In this document: positions 52,262 to 63,890 of the stretch, one piece after another
How positions within the stretch are numbered: position 1 is the stretch's first letter
How the letters are laid out: every line of letters begins with the position of its first letter
The notes under the pieces: model-generated
Seen by the model: only the letters and a program-made list of their open reading frames with translations
Told to the model about the DNA's origin: nothing
The model's database searches: none
Position numbers and translations under genes: made by a program
From: Verrucomicrobiales bacterium
GTDB taxonomy: Bacteria > Verrucomicrobiota > Verrucomicrobiia > Limisphaerales > J093
Assembly: GCA_024233305.1 (NCBI GenBank)
Contig: JACKPV010000032.1
Location: forward strand, 161,272-225,271
DNA: 64,000 nt
Reading direction: 5' to 3'

Positions 52262-53091
52262 TCCCCGGTGAGTGGCCGCCCCCCCAAGGCTAACTCACTA
52301 AAATGGAGGAAGTAACTATACAACACAAGGCTTGTACTTTTGAATTAGATGTTTAAATAGCGCGCGATGCCAACGCATCCGCGCAAGCATCCCGTCGGGT
52401 CCAACGAGGGGCAAAACCTGGCCGAACCGAGCCTCTTGGACCTGGATCTCGTGGCGTGGATGGCAAGACGTTGCGACCGTCCTTGGAACGGGGCGAGCCG
52501 TTGAATTACGTGGTCAGGGCCTGGGTCAGCAGCAACCGGCAGGTGCTCGGCCAACTGAAAGTCTCGGAGAACTCCAACGAGTTCACCGCCGTGCCCGAAC
52601 TGCTGCGGGCCCTGGACCTGGCTGGTTGCATTGTCACCCTGAATGCGATGGGGTGTCTGAAGAAATGTGGCAAGCGCGCTTGGCGCCCTGGTCGGGCATC
52701 CCGTGGACGGGGTGCTGGTGACGCCAATCGAGACCTTCGTCGTCCATGAGACTCATGGCATCCGCAACAACGCCCTCCAGGTCATTCGCAGAACACCGTC
52801 AGGTCTCACGGGGACACAAACCTGCCAGCTGGTCAGAGATTCACTTGAGACAAGGTCGGAAGTGACCCATGGGGATCATGTCCTGTTGGCGCGTGATCGT
52901 GTCGACGGTGAGTTCTCAAGAAATGGGTCGTTGTTCCGCAAGGCGGTGGCGGTGCTCGATGTCGAGGTCCTCCGCGGTGCGACACCAGAGAGCAAAATGT
53001 TGAACACTGGTTCTGGCCGGTTTGGTAAGAGCGCAGTCCTCATGGGGCTCCTGCCGAATCAGGCAGCGATGGGCCGGACGGTCCCCCGTGT
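52262..53091. other. Transposase-relic region, about 0.8 kb
   Basis: An AT-rich segment (about 52290-52365, with TACAA and TTGTA inverted around CACAAGGC) is followed by the ISAs1 relic at 52456-52680 and then by open frames without recognisable family. No complete gene is supported. Confidence 0.5.
52456..52680 (+). pseudogene. ISAs1-family transposase fragment
   Basis: The frame reads DGKTLRPSLE, then YVVRAWVSSNRQVLGQLKV, then SNEFTAVPELLRALDLAGCIVTLNAMGC, which matches the core of ISAs1 transposases. The catalytic aspartate of the IDAMGC motif is replaced by asparagine (LNAMGC), and the match stops at about 52680. The N-terminal and C-terminal parts are missing, so this is a dead relic. 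Confidence 0.8.
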
Positions 53092-53124
53092 ACAAAACAC
53101 CGCCCGGCCGGTGTCCCGGCCGGA
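53092..53124 (-). terminator. Intrinsic terminator after the subtilase gene
   Basis: CCGGCCGG (53116-53123) pairs with CCGGCCGG (53104-53111) around a 4-base loop. On the minus strand the stem is followed after six bases by TGTTTTGT. It lies 25 bases after the subtilase stop. Confidence 0.65.
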
Positions 53125-53148
53125 CGGAGCAACCACTTTCCGGCAGCT

Positions 53149-55113
53149 TCAGGGAACGCAGCGCGAACCGTAGTTGTCGAACATGGACACGATCATATCC
53201 ATGTCGACGCTGTTCACGCCGAAGTCTCCGTTCAGGTCGTAGCGCGGGTTGGGTGCGCTGTATAGCGTCTGTGTGTAGAGCTTCCAGAGATCCTGGATGT
53301 CCACGCATCCGCTGGCGTTGACGTCGCACAGGATCTTGCCGAGCGCCTTTTGGGCGTCGAGGAACCCGTAACCCGAGTCCCAATCGAAGCCGCTCTCCTT
53401 CATGTCGATCGTGCTCTTGTGCAAGGCGGCGCGGATCAGGGCCGGGGTGTGCGTATGGGCCTTCTCGAGGGCCAGCGCGACCACGGCGGCCGCGTGCGGC
53501 GCGGATGCCGAGGTGCCGGAGAAGTTCGGATAGGTGTCCGTATCCTCCGCAACGTCGCCCCCGAAGAAGGAGGTGTTCCCCCGGTCGGGAGCGACGATGT
53601 CCGGGCGGAGGCGAAGGTCGTACATGGCCTCTCCCGCGGCGGTCACGACGATGGGAGTGCCACCCGCCGAGGAGTAGCTGGCGAGGATCGGAGGCGACTG
53701 CCCGAAGACCGGCGTGCGAATGTAGTTGGCCGCTCCGACGGCGATGGCGCCAGCGGCGTTCATGTGGCCGAAAAGGGTCGGCGAGTCGGTCTTATGTTCG
53801 AGCAAGGTGGGACCGATCCACAGGAGGCGGAACGGCGGCGGCTCACCGCCGGTGAATTTCTGGACCGCGATGCTGACGGTGACCGGCGGCCCGCTGTTGC
53901 CCACCGTGAGAATCTCCGTAGGATCCTGGCCCATGTTGCCGTAGAACGCCCCGAAACCCATATAGACATCGTTGGCATCATAGAGCAGCAGATCGAGGTC
54001 CACGGTGGTACCGCTGGCGAGGTCGTTCAGCCAGCCGTAGGCGTCCCGCCATTGCAGCACGAAGAAGCTCGTTCCGGTCGGGAGTTGGAATCGCAAGTAG
54101 GGATCGTCCCCCGCGCCCGGGTCGAAGTCGTGCATGGGCTTACCCCACTGGCCGGGCTGTCCGCTCTGCTGCCACTCCGATTCGTAGCTCTTTCGGCCGT
54201 AGTTACCCGCCGAGGAAAAATAGACCACGCCGCGGCTCACGGCGGTGTCCACGGCCTGCGCAATCTCCCCATCGGCGAACATGGGTTCCTGCAAGTAGAG
54301 CAGGTCATCCACGATGACGTTGCAGGGATACAAGCTGCCCGGATCACTCATCTGCAGGATTGCGCTGGCCATGGAACTGACGCCGGAAGCCCCCGTGCGG
54401 AAGGCGATCTTCGCCGCCGGCGCGACGTCGTGCACGATCTCGGCCATCGCCCGCCCCTCATCGGTCCCGCTCGATCGGTCCTGCAGAACGGCGACGTTGG
54501 CGGCGGTCGGGAGTTCGTTCCCGAGCGAACCTTGCATCCCCCCGAGCGCATTGAACGAATCGGAGATGATCCCCACGCGAACCCCCAGGCCGGTCACCCC
54601 GTAGGTGTTGCGGGCGACATCGGCCTTCATCGCCGCATCCCCCTGGGAAGTCACCGTCCCGGCGTTGCGGACCCAGAAGGAAGGACGGGCCGCCCGCACC
54701 GTATCCAGCCGGCCCAGCAACGAGAGCGCTGCGACCGGGAACTCGCCCGAGACCATCCGTCCGGCGGCGCCTATGCCGGTCATGCCCAGCGCGGCAAGGT
54801 CGCTGGCAAGGAGGGCGGGATCACCAGCCGCCAGCACATCGATCACCACCTTGTCATCGACGATGTCGAGGCCGGGAACGGGGGAGACAAACACCCCACC
54901 CGGAGCCGTGGTCAGATGGGCTCCGTAGCTCTGCTGAAGTTCCGTCAGAATGTAGCTCAGCTTGCCGCTCTGCCCGGCCGCCTTCAACAGGAAGGAGTCG
55001 TGCGTCTCACCGGCAGCGATCGTCTGCCCGTGCGCCGCCCCCGCAAAGCCCAGCGTTGCGACGGTCAGGCAGACCATCGAAGCGCCACGTATAAAATACC
55101 AATTAGTTGCCAT
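53149..55113 (-). CDS. Secreted subtilisin-like serine protease with dockerin-like C-terminus
   Basis: This 654-residue enzyme has a signal peptide (about 1-28, ending AAHGQ), a prodomain-like segment, and the S8 catalytic triad: Asp in VGIISDSFN, His in AEIVHDVAP and Ser in FSGTSASAPHAAAV. The C-terminus (about 590-654) carries two calcium-loop segments, CDVNASGCVDIQDLW and DLNGDFGVNSVDMD, like a dockerin type I. The start was set at 55113 because the upstream frame is low-GC non-coding sequence. Lower local GC upstream and a neighbouring IS relic suggest acquisition. It lies downstream of the symporter on the same strand but with a 357-base gap. Confidence 0.88.
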   Translation of the reverse strand: MATNWYFIRGASMVCLTVATLGFAGAAHGQTIAAGETHDSFLLKAAGQSGKLSYILTELQQSYGAHLTTAPGGVFVSPVPGLDIVDDKVVIDVLAAGDPALLASDLAALGMTGIGAAGRMVSGEFPVAALSLLGRLDTVRAARPSFWVRNAGTVTSQGDAAMKADVARNTYGVTGLGVRVGIISDSFNALGGMQGSLGNELPTAANVAVLQDRSSGTDEGRAMAEIVHDVAPAAKIAFRTGASGVSSMASAILQMSDPGSLYPCNVIVDDLLYLQEPMFADGEIAQAVDTAVSRGVVYFSSAGNYGRKSYESEWQQSGQPGQWGKPMHDFDPGAGDDPYLRFQLPTGTSFFVLQWRDAYGWLNDLASGTTVDLDLLLYDANDVYMGFGAFYGNMGQDPTEILTVGNSGPPVTVSIAVQKFTGGEPPPFRLLWIGPTLLEHKTDSPTLFGHMNAAGAIAVGAANYIRTPVFGQSPPILASYSSAGGTPIVVTAAGEAMYDLRLRPDIVAPDRGNTSFFGGDVAEDTDTYPNFSGTSASAPHAAAVVALALEKAHTHTPALIRAALHKSTIDMKESGFDWDSGYGFLDAQKALGKILCDVNASGCVDIQDLWKLYTQTLYSAPNPRYDLNGDFGVNSVDMDMIVSMFDNYGSRCVP

Positions 55114-55470
55114 AACATCTACAGATACAGGTGTTGCGGACAATTTCCCAGACGTGGCACCGCACGGGTGCTTCGGTCGGATGCATGTGCTGTCAACCAG
55201 TGGCTCCACAGGTTTTCACACTTGCCCTCCCAAATACTCGCCCGTGCCCGTGTAGCATGTCGCTTTTCTCAGATGCCCGATCGGAAGTCAAGTTCAAACC
55301 AACCAACAGATATCCACCGCGCGTTCGTTTGTTGTTTTGGCCGGCGATACACCCAGCGCAACGTTCAGTTCCGCCGCCTGCAGGGAGGCTTCGCTGCCGT
55401 TTCCGGGCGGGGTGTCGCAGCAGCGATGGCGCCGCTGGTCGGGGGCTTGAATATATGAATTCATGGGATT
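55114..55470. other. Lower-GC intergenic region upstream of subtilase
   Basis: This is AT-richer than the surroundings. It holds the likely promoter and leader of the subtilase gene, but no convincing -35/-10 pair. A perfect palindrome ATGAATTCAT lies at 55455-55464, just past the symporter stop. Short frames here do not look coding. Confidence 0.45.
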
Positions 55471-56979
55471 TCAGGTAGGTTCAGTGGTTTGCGGTATGGG
55501 TCGGACGATCCGGCGCAGGACAGCGGCGATCAGCATCGTGAGGAGACAACCGATCATGGTGTACCATGGCCAGAAAACTTGATCCCGGAATTGGAGCGTC
55601 AGAAAGAGCATCGCGGCGAAGGAACCGACCATTCCGAGCACCACCGGAACGCCCGGCCCCCGGCGCCAGAAAAGCGCGAGCAGCATGGCGCCGAGCATGG
55701 CCCCGCTGGTCAATCCGTTGAGCGCGAAGGCGGCGTTCAGCACGGAGGCAACGTGGCGCGTCAACAGGGCGACCACGACCAGCAGAAACGCCCAACCCAG
55801 CGTGGAAACCCGGCTTAAACCCAGGTACCAACGTTCCTCCCGCTGCTCCCGCAACAGCGGTTTGAGCACGTCCATCGTCGAGACGGAGGCGAGGGCCGCC
55901 AGCGCGGCGCTGACCGAGGACATGGCGGCGGACAGGATGGCCACGATCAGGAGTCCGCGAAAGCCAACCGGCATGGCGGTGATGATGAAGATGGGAAAGA
56001 CGTAGTCGTTCTTGCCGATGCCCGGACGGGCTTCCGGAAGCGGGATCGGGAACTCGGGGTGCGCCTGGTAATAGACCCAGAGCAGCGTGCCTGCCAGCAG
56101 GAAGATCAGCATCATCGGGAGGATGATCACCGCGCTCAGGATCAGGGCCCGACGCCCTTCGCGCACCGAGTTGCAGGCCAGCACCCGCTGGACGATCAAC
56201 TGGTCCGCCCCGTGGCTGGACATCACCAGGAACGTCGCTCCCACCAACCCCATCCACAGGTTGAACGGCTTCGCCAGGGAAAAGTGGGGATTGAACCAGT
56301 GCAGTTTGCCCGCCGCGCCCGCATCGCCCCAAACCCGCTGCCAGCCGCCATCGATCAACCCCGGAATGTAGAAAAGGGTAAACAAGCCGCCGGCCAGGAA
56401 GAGGAGAAACTGGACCGCATCCGTCCAAATGACCGCCTTGACGCCACCTATGTATGTATAGGTAAGCGAGAGCGCGACAAACAGCAGAATCGCCCAGAGG
56501 ATCTGGTCTTCCCGCAGGCCGAACATGAGCTGCACGGGGATGCACGTCACATATACCCGCACGCCGGCGGCGAGGGTGGCCGCCACGAGGAAGATGGCGG
56601 CCGCGGTGCGCCGGGCCGCCGGGCCGAACGCCTTTTGCAGCAGCTCGTACGGGGAATAGATCTCGCCCCGGAAATAGTGCGGCACCAGGACCACCGCCAG
56701 GATGACACGGGCGATGACGTAACCCAGGATGATCTGGATGAAGGTGTGATCTCCGCCATAGGCCATGGCCGGCACCCCGATGAATGTCAGGGCGCTCGTT
56801 TCCGTCGCCACGATGGCCAGCCCCACCCCCCACCACGGGATGTTTCGGCCGCCGAGGAAATAGTCGCGGGTGTCCTTCTGACCGCGCCCCAACCACACGC
56901 CGAAGGCGATGATGCCACCGAGGTAGAGAATGATGACGAGCCAGTCTCCGGTTCCCAGACGATGGGCGGCAGCCGTCAT
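55471..56979 (-). CDS. Sodium:solute symporter (SSS family)
   Basis: This 502-residue membrane protein has about 13 predicted helices. Family features: DYFLGGRNIPWWGVGLAIVATETSALTFIGVP at about 38-69 and the conserved segment around TYTYIGGVKAVIWTDAVQF. It probably imports a sugar, sialic acid, or similar solute with sodium; the substrate is not predictable. The start overlaps the stop of the upstream UreF-like gene by 4 bases, so the two are coupled. Confidence 0.9.
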   Translation of the reverse strand: MTAAAHRLGTGDWLVIILYLGGIIAFGVWLGRGQKDTRDYFLGGRNIPWWGVGLAIVATETSALTFIGVPAMAYGGDHTFIQIILGYVIARVILAVVLVPHYFRGEIYSPYELLQKAFGPAARRTAAAIFLVAATLAAGVRVYVTCIPVQLMFGLREDQILWAILLFVALSLTYTYIGGVKAVIWTDAVQFLLFLAGGLFTLFYIPGLIDGGWQRVWGDAGAAGKLHWFNPHFSLAKPFNLWMGLVGATFLVMSSHGADQLIVQRVLACNSVREGRRALILSAVIILPMMLIFLLAGTLLWVYYQAHPEFPIPLPEARPGIGKNDYVFPIFIITAMPVGFRGLLIVAILSAAMSSVSAALAALASVSTMDVLKPLLREQREERWYLGLSRVSTLGWAFLLVVVALLTRHVASVLNAAFALNGLTSGAMLGAMLLALFWRRGPGVPVVLGMVGSFAAMLFLTLQFRDQVFWPWYTMIGCLLTMLIAAVLRRIVRPIPQTTEPT

Positions 56980-57641
56980 CGACAGATCAGCAGGTTCGGA
57001 GCACGGCCTCCCCCGCAGGGCGCCTCCAGGTCGGTCCCCAGATCGACCGTTGCCTCCTCAAACAACCGGTCGCACGTCGCGACCCGCAGGCGCAAGGGGC
57101 CGGCCGCCCGCTCGATGAAGCCGGCCACCGCCTGCCGGGCATAATGCTGCAATCCCTGGCGCAGCGGCAGGGAAAACAGGCCGAGCACCACGCCATAGAC
57201 CAGCACGTGCCAGCCGTTCGCGCGACCGCAGTCAACCGCCTCGTAATACCGGCGCACCAAGCGCTGGTCCCGCATCGGCAGCAAGCGGCGCAATTGGGAC
57301 CGCCCCACGGCGCGACTGGCCGCTGCAAACGGGCGGACGCGCGGATCTTGCGCGAGCCGCAAGTCGAGGTCGATCAACTCCCGCAACTCATAGCGGGCGT
57401 GGTGATCCCAGGCCCGTCGAATCGCCGGGAACTCGACGGGAACCAGCAACTCGCGCCGGTACCAGCGCAGGAAGCCAGCGAGGGAGGCGACATCGACCAC
57501 CCCGGGCGGCGGCGCCACGGCATTCGCCAGTCCCCGGTCGGTCGAGAAGGGCGCACCGATCCGGACCGCCAACGGATGGGGATCACCCACCAACCGTTCA
57601 GCGGCCTGGCTGGCCACCTGCATTTCTTCCGACTGAAACAT
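56976..57641 (-). CDS. UreF-like protein, function uncertain
   Basis: This 221-residue helical protein has the layout of urease accessory protein UreF: helices around LAGFLRWYRRELLVP, ELRELIDLDLRLAQDPRVRPFAAASRAVGRSQLRRLLP, and WHVLVYGVVLGLFSLPLRQGLQHYARQAVAGFIERAAGPLRL. No urease genes are nearby. The resemblance is from pattern only, so the call is tentative. It ends in an ATGA overlap with the sodium symporter start and reads divergently from the small protein at 57831. Confidence 0.5.
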   Translation of the reverse strand: MFQSEEMQVASQAAERLVGDPHPLAVRIGAPFSTDRGLANAVAPPPGVVDVASLAGFLRWYRRELLVPVEFPAIRRAWDHHARYELRELIDLDLRLAQDPRVRPFAAASRAVGRSQLRRLLPMRDQRLVRRYYEAVDCGRANGWHVLVYGVVLGLFSLPLRQGLQHYARQAVAGFIERAAGPLRLRVATCDRLFEEATVDLGTDLEAPCGGGRAPNLLICR

Positions 57642-57830
57642 TGTTCTCGGGGCGCCCGGCCGGACGCCGTTTCCTGATAAACGGGGGCGAAACTACACAC
57701 GGTCGCGGACTCAGGACCAGCGCAATTTGCCCCCCATGCCGCCGTGCCCGGATCGTTTCGCAAGCTCCCCGAAGGGGGTTGTGGTTGCGCCACGAGGGGA
57801 AGCGGCTTAGGCTTCGCCGACACGGATGTC

Positions 57831-58103
57831 ATGAACCGTCAGCAAATTCTGGATCTCCATTTCCTCGAAGCCCGCAGCAAGCTCATTGACATTGCGGCGT
57901 TTCTTGACCGGGTGGACCGGGGAACCGACGGGGAAACCCCGGAGGACTTCCGCCTGACCGCCTTCCGCAAGGCCCTTGCCGGGTTGGCACAGGCCGACGG
58001 CAACCGGGCGGAAGGAGTGTTGCTGGCCTTCAGCGATCCGACCACCGAACCGATTGCCAAGGCGCCGGGCAAGGGCGCCGTCGGGGCCTGGCCGGGCAAG
58101 TGA
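57831..58103 (+). CDS. Small helical protein preceding TatD-like hydrolase
   Basis: This 90-residue protein starts MNRQQILDLHFLEARSKLIDIAAFLDRVDRG, a helical segment I associate with short proteins next to EboB-type TatD hydrolases; I cannot name the family. The C-terminus is Gly/Pro-rich. Its stop overlaps the start of the next gene (58100), so the two are coupled. The ATG at 57831 fits the helical start. Confidence 0.7.
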   Translation: MNRQQILDLHFLEARSKLIDIAAFLDRVDRGTDGETPEDFRLTAFRKALAGLAQADGNRAEGVLLAFSDPTTEPIAKAPGKGAVGAWPGK

Positions 58104-58951
58104 CCGGCCCCGCGTCGACATCGCAACCGCCGCTCCCACCCTCTCCCATGCGCTACATCGAACCCCATGCCCACATGGTCAGCCGGACCACGGACGATTA
58201 CCACGCCATGGTGACGGCCGGGTGCGCGGCGGTCTGCGAACCGGCTTTTTGGGCCGGCTTCGACCGCAGTTCACCCCAGGGTTTCTTCGATTATTTCTGC
58301 CAGTTGACCGACCACGAACCACGTCGGGCCGCGCGGTTCGGGCTGCCGCATTATTGCTGGTTGTGCATCAATCCGAAGGAGGCCGAGGACCCGGTCTTTG
58401 CCCGCGAAGTGGTGGCGTTGATCCCGCAGTTTCTGGATCGTCCCACCGTGCTGGGAATCGGGGAGATCGGGTTGAACAAGAACAGCCGGAACGAACTCGA
58501 GATCCTCGAACTGCAAGTGGACCTCGCCGCGCGGCACAACCGGCTGATCCTCGTGCATACCCCCCACCTCGAGGACAAGCTCAAAGGGACGCGCCTGACG
58601 CTGGACGTGCTCCGGGCCGATTCGCGGATCGATCCCGCCCGGGTGATCATCGATCACGTCGAGGAACACACCGTGCGCATGGTGTTGGACGCGGGCTTTT
58701 GGGCGGGGATGACACTCTACCCCGAATCCAAGTGCACGCCGGCCCGCGCGGTGGACATTCTCGAGACCTACGGAAGCGAGCGGCTTTGGGTGAACAGCGC
58801 CTGCGACTGGGGCGTCAGCGTACCGCTGAACGTGCCCAACACGGGGCTGGAAATGCGCCGTCGGGGCTGGGAAACGGCGGCGATCGACCGGGTGCTCTAC
58901 CAAAACCCGGTCAGGTTCCTCAACCAATCCGGGCGGTTCCCCCTGACCTGA
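58100..58951 (+). CDS. TatD-family metal-dependent hydrolase (EboB-like)
   Basis: This protein is a TIM-barrel metal hydrolase: HAHM near the start, GEIGLNKNS, VHTPH, IDHVEEHT and NSACDWG supply metal ligands in order. The wording RYIEPHAHMVSRTTDDYHAM and CINPKEAEDP matches the TatD-like protein (EboB) of the ebo metabolite-traffic cluster. If 58100 is the start the protein has 283 residues; the ATG at 58148 (MRYIEPHAHM) may be the real one. The other ebo genes (UbiA-like, dehydroquinate synthase-like) are not in this window. Confidence 0.75.
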   Translation: MTGPASTSQPPLPPSPMRYIEPHAHMVSRTTDDYHAMVTAGCAAVCEPAFWAGFDRSSPQGFFDYFCQLTDHEPRRAARFGLPHYCWLCINPKEAEDPVFAREVVALIPQFLDRPTVLGIGEIGLNKNSRNELEILELQVDLAARHNRLILVHTPHLEDKLKGTRLTLDVLRADSRIDPARVIIDHVEEHTVRMVLDAGFWAGMTLYPESKCTPARAVDILETYGSERLWVNSACDWGVSVPLNVPNTGLEMRRRGWETAAIDRVLYQNPVRFLNQSGRFPLT

Positions 58952-58983
58952 AGCCGGGGGTTAACCGCCGCCATCGGACCGCC

Positions 58984-59334
58984 TCAGAGGGTGTGGCCCG
59001 CCACGGGACCGAGACTGCAGCTCGGTTTCTCGCCGATGTTGTTATAGGTGTATTCGCCGCCCCCGGGACAGGAAGGCTTGGCCTTGTCCCGGAGGTATTC
59101 GTTGACCCCGGTTTCGTCCACCGCCTCGCCGTCGGCCTTCCGGTTTTCCGTGGCCCAGACCTCCTTGGCGCTGTCAATGTTCTGGAGGTTGATGATGCAG
59201 GCCTGGCGTTGGGCGCTGCGGCGCACCTTGGCGATGTTGGGGATGGCGATGGCCGCCAGGAGGCCGATGATCGCGACCACGATCATGATCTCGACCAGAG
59301 TGAAGCCCGAGCGGGCGGAAGTCTTGATTCTCAT
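58984..59334 (-). CDS. Type II secretion-type pseudopilin
   Basis: This 116-residue protein has the prepilin signal SGFTLVEIMIVVAIIGLLAAIAIPNIAKVRR with a glutamate at mature position 5. The remaining short domain has two cysteines (PSCPGGGEYTYNN, then PSCSLG), typical of small GspG-like paralogues in this phylum. The ATG at 59334 gives a normal short leader (MRIKTSARSG). It stands alone between the TatD gene and aconitase. Confidence 0.85.
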   Translation of the reverse strand: MRIKTSARSGFTLVEIMIVVAIIGLLAAIAIPNIAKVRRSAQRQACIINLQNIDSAKEVWATENRKADGEAVDETGVNEYLRDKAKPSCPGGGEYTYNNIGEKPSCSLGPVAGHTL

Positions 59335-59524
59335 AGCGTGTCTGCAACGGTGCGCCAACCGGTCCCGGCCGCTGCCGGACTGCCGTGTCCCGCACCCATC
59401 TGGCTTGTTCGTCATTTGACCGGCGGTCGCTTTCCAGATTGATCGCCGAACAGCGCAATCCGGACCAGCCCGCCTTCGGCTGAGTCTAACACCGTCCGCC
59501 CGCCTTGGTTGCGCGGGCCTTCCT

Positions 59525-62350
<2,826 letters not shown>

Positions 62351-62447
62351 GATTCCAGGATGCCGCCGTGAATTGCGGTAAGCAGGCAAATTGACGACCC
62401 CGATTTTCCCTGTCAAGCCGCGGGGAAACCAAATCGGAGCCGGGTGC

Positions 62448-62571
62448 GCCTCTCAGCTTCTTCGGATCGCGGACTTCACTCCGTAGCAGGCGTGACTTGC
62501 GGCGGGACCGGCCGGATGGACCTCGGGCGCCATTTCCCCAGCCGCCTCGGACTCGGGAAATGTCGAGAGGC
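62448..62571. repeat. Palindromic intergenic repeat, family B, copy 2
   Basis: This 124-bp element matches 47787-47911. The terminal repeats GCCTCTCAGC and GTCGAGAGGC match at 8 of 10 positions when paired. It lies between the acnA start and the NIPSNAP gene. Confidence 0.75.
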
Positions 62572-62639
62572 ACACCGCAACCGGACCCCGCCCCGGGGGA
62601 TGGGCCGCGGGACGGGGAGGCTTCCGGCCCGTCCGCAGG

Positions 62640-63446
62640 TCAGATCTGCGAGCCCCGCGCGGGACGGAGGACCAGGTTGGTGATGTTCGAGACCGTGTCC
62701 TTGTAGGTCTCGTCGTTGCGCAGCGTCAGCCAGCCCGGGTCCTTCCCGAACTTGCCCCAACCCTCCTGCATCGCCTGTTCATCCTTGAAGCTCAGCATGT
62801 AGGTGAGGTTCGGCAATTTGCTGCCCACCAGGGCCTGGCCGAAAAAGACCGGATCCATGCCGACGCGGCGGAAGATCTCGATCTCGCCGCCCGTGTTGAA
62901 CATGGCGATCTTCATGAGGGCCCTTTCGTCATTGTGGCTTTCGTAGATCCGGAGCTGGAGGACCCGGCTTTCCGCCAGGGTGGGCACCTCGACCTGCGGG
63001 CAGCCGTCGAAGGCGAGCAGCAGCGAACTCTCGAAGCGCTCGTAGGCAGGCGAATCCTTCGGGGCCATCAACGTCGCCGCGCCGTCCGAAGTGAACCAGG
63101 AATCCTGGGCCAGGCGGCCGATCAAGCCGGCCACGGATTCCCCGGACGAATGCGGCAGGAGGACGTAGAGGTCCGTGCTGTCGGCGGCGAGTTCGAGCCG
63201 GGGATTGTCCGCCTTGCGAAGCTTGAACACGCCCACGGGTTTGACCCCGGCCCGGTTGAGCGCGGGGATGGCCGACCGGGCCAGGAAATCTTCGAACGCC
63301 GCCTGCTTGGCGGTCGAAGCGAAGTGATAGGTGCGCAGCTCGATCAGGTCCTTGCGGCCGGCGCCGCCCGCGGCGTGACCCAGACCGGCGGCGGCCAGCC
63401 CGAGGGTGGCGGTTGCGGAGGTGGTGAAGAATTCGCGTCGTTTCAT
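62640..63446 (-). CDS. NIPSNAP family protein with Tat-type signal
   Basis: This 268-residue protein has a twin-arginine start (MKRREFFTTSATATLGLAAAGLGHA), so it is probably exported folded. The mature part shows two ferredoxin-like halves: IELRTYHFAS, then VLQLRIYESHNDERALMKI, each starting like a NIPSNAP domain. It ends KLPNLTYMLSFKDEQAMQEGWGKF, another family motif. The function is unknown; the paired domains may bind a small ligand. Confidence 0.88.
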   Translation of the reverse strand: MKRREFFTTSATATLGLAAAGLGHAAGGAGRKDLIELRTYHFASTAKQAAFEDFLARSAIPALNRAGVKPVGVFKLRKADNPRLELAADSTDLYVLLPHSSGESVAGLIGRLAQDSWFTSDGAATLMAPKDSPAYERFESSLLLAFDGCPQVEVPTLAESRVLQLRIYESHNDERALMKIAMFNTGGEIEIFRRVGMDPVFFGQALVGSKLPNLTYMLSFKDEQAMQEGWGKFGKDPGWLTLRNDETYKDTVSNITNLVLRPARGSQI

Positions 63447-63774
63447 GAGGGAGATGCTGGGAATCGGATTTCAGGGGTGCTCCGGCACCCTCCGAATGGC
63501 AACGCCCCGCCGCCCCTGCCGGCTCGACCCCGAGCGGCAGGCCCGGATGAGGGGTGGAACGGCGGACGTGGCATACGCCCCCTGTCTCTACCGCCCCGGA
63601 AGACGGCTGACAAGGAATTACCGCCGCCGCGGTCCGAACCGTACGCAACTCAGTTCCTTTGAACCCGTCTCTCGTAATCGTAAGCCTCATCGAACTCTCA
63701 TGAGCCGGCTCTTTAGGGTCGAATCCGGACTACCGACTGCACGAGGGCAACCTCGAAGGGGGATGAGGATTACG
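63447..63774. other. Non-coding region before the intron fragment
   Basis: No gene-like frame or known repeat is evident. Short frames here have no recognisable family. Confidence 0.4.
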
Positions 63775-63890
63775 GTGTGCTTCCGGGAGACGTGTGAATC
63801 CGAGGGTGAAAGTCCCTCAAGCCGGGCGGGAGGAACCGGTTGGAAGGCGGCGTGAGGGCGAAAAACGCGCAGGTCTAACCGATCACTCAA
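63775..63890 (+). ncRNA. 5' fragment of a group II intron (domain I start)
   Basis: The stretch begins GTGTG, the usual 5' end of bacterial group II introns, and contains GAGGGTGAAAGTCCCTC (63802-63818), the hallmark hairpin of the first domain. The rest of domain I, the RT ORF and domains V-VI are absent because RHS-like sequence on the other strand follows at about 63880, so this is a truncated relic. Confidence 0.55.

Noticed and set aside
52667..53173. 168-codon frame after the ISAs1 relic
   Set aside because: I could not match it to the C-terminal part of ISAs1 transposases or to any other family.
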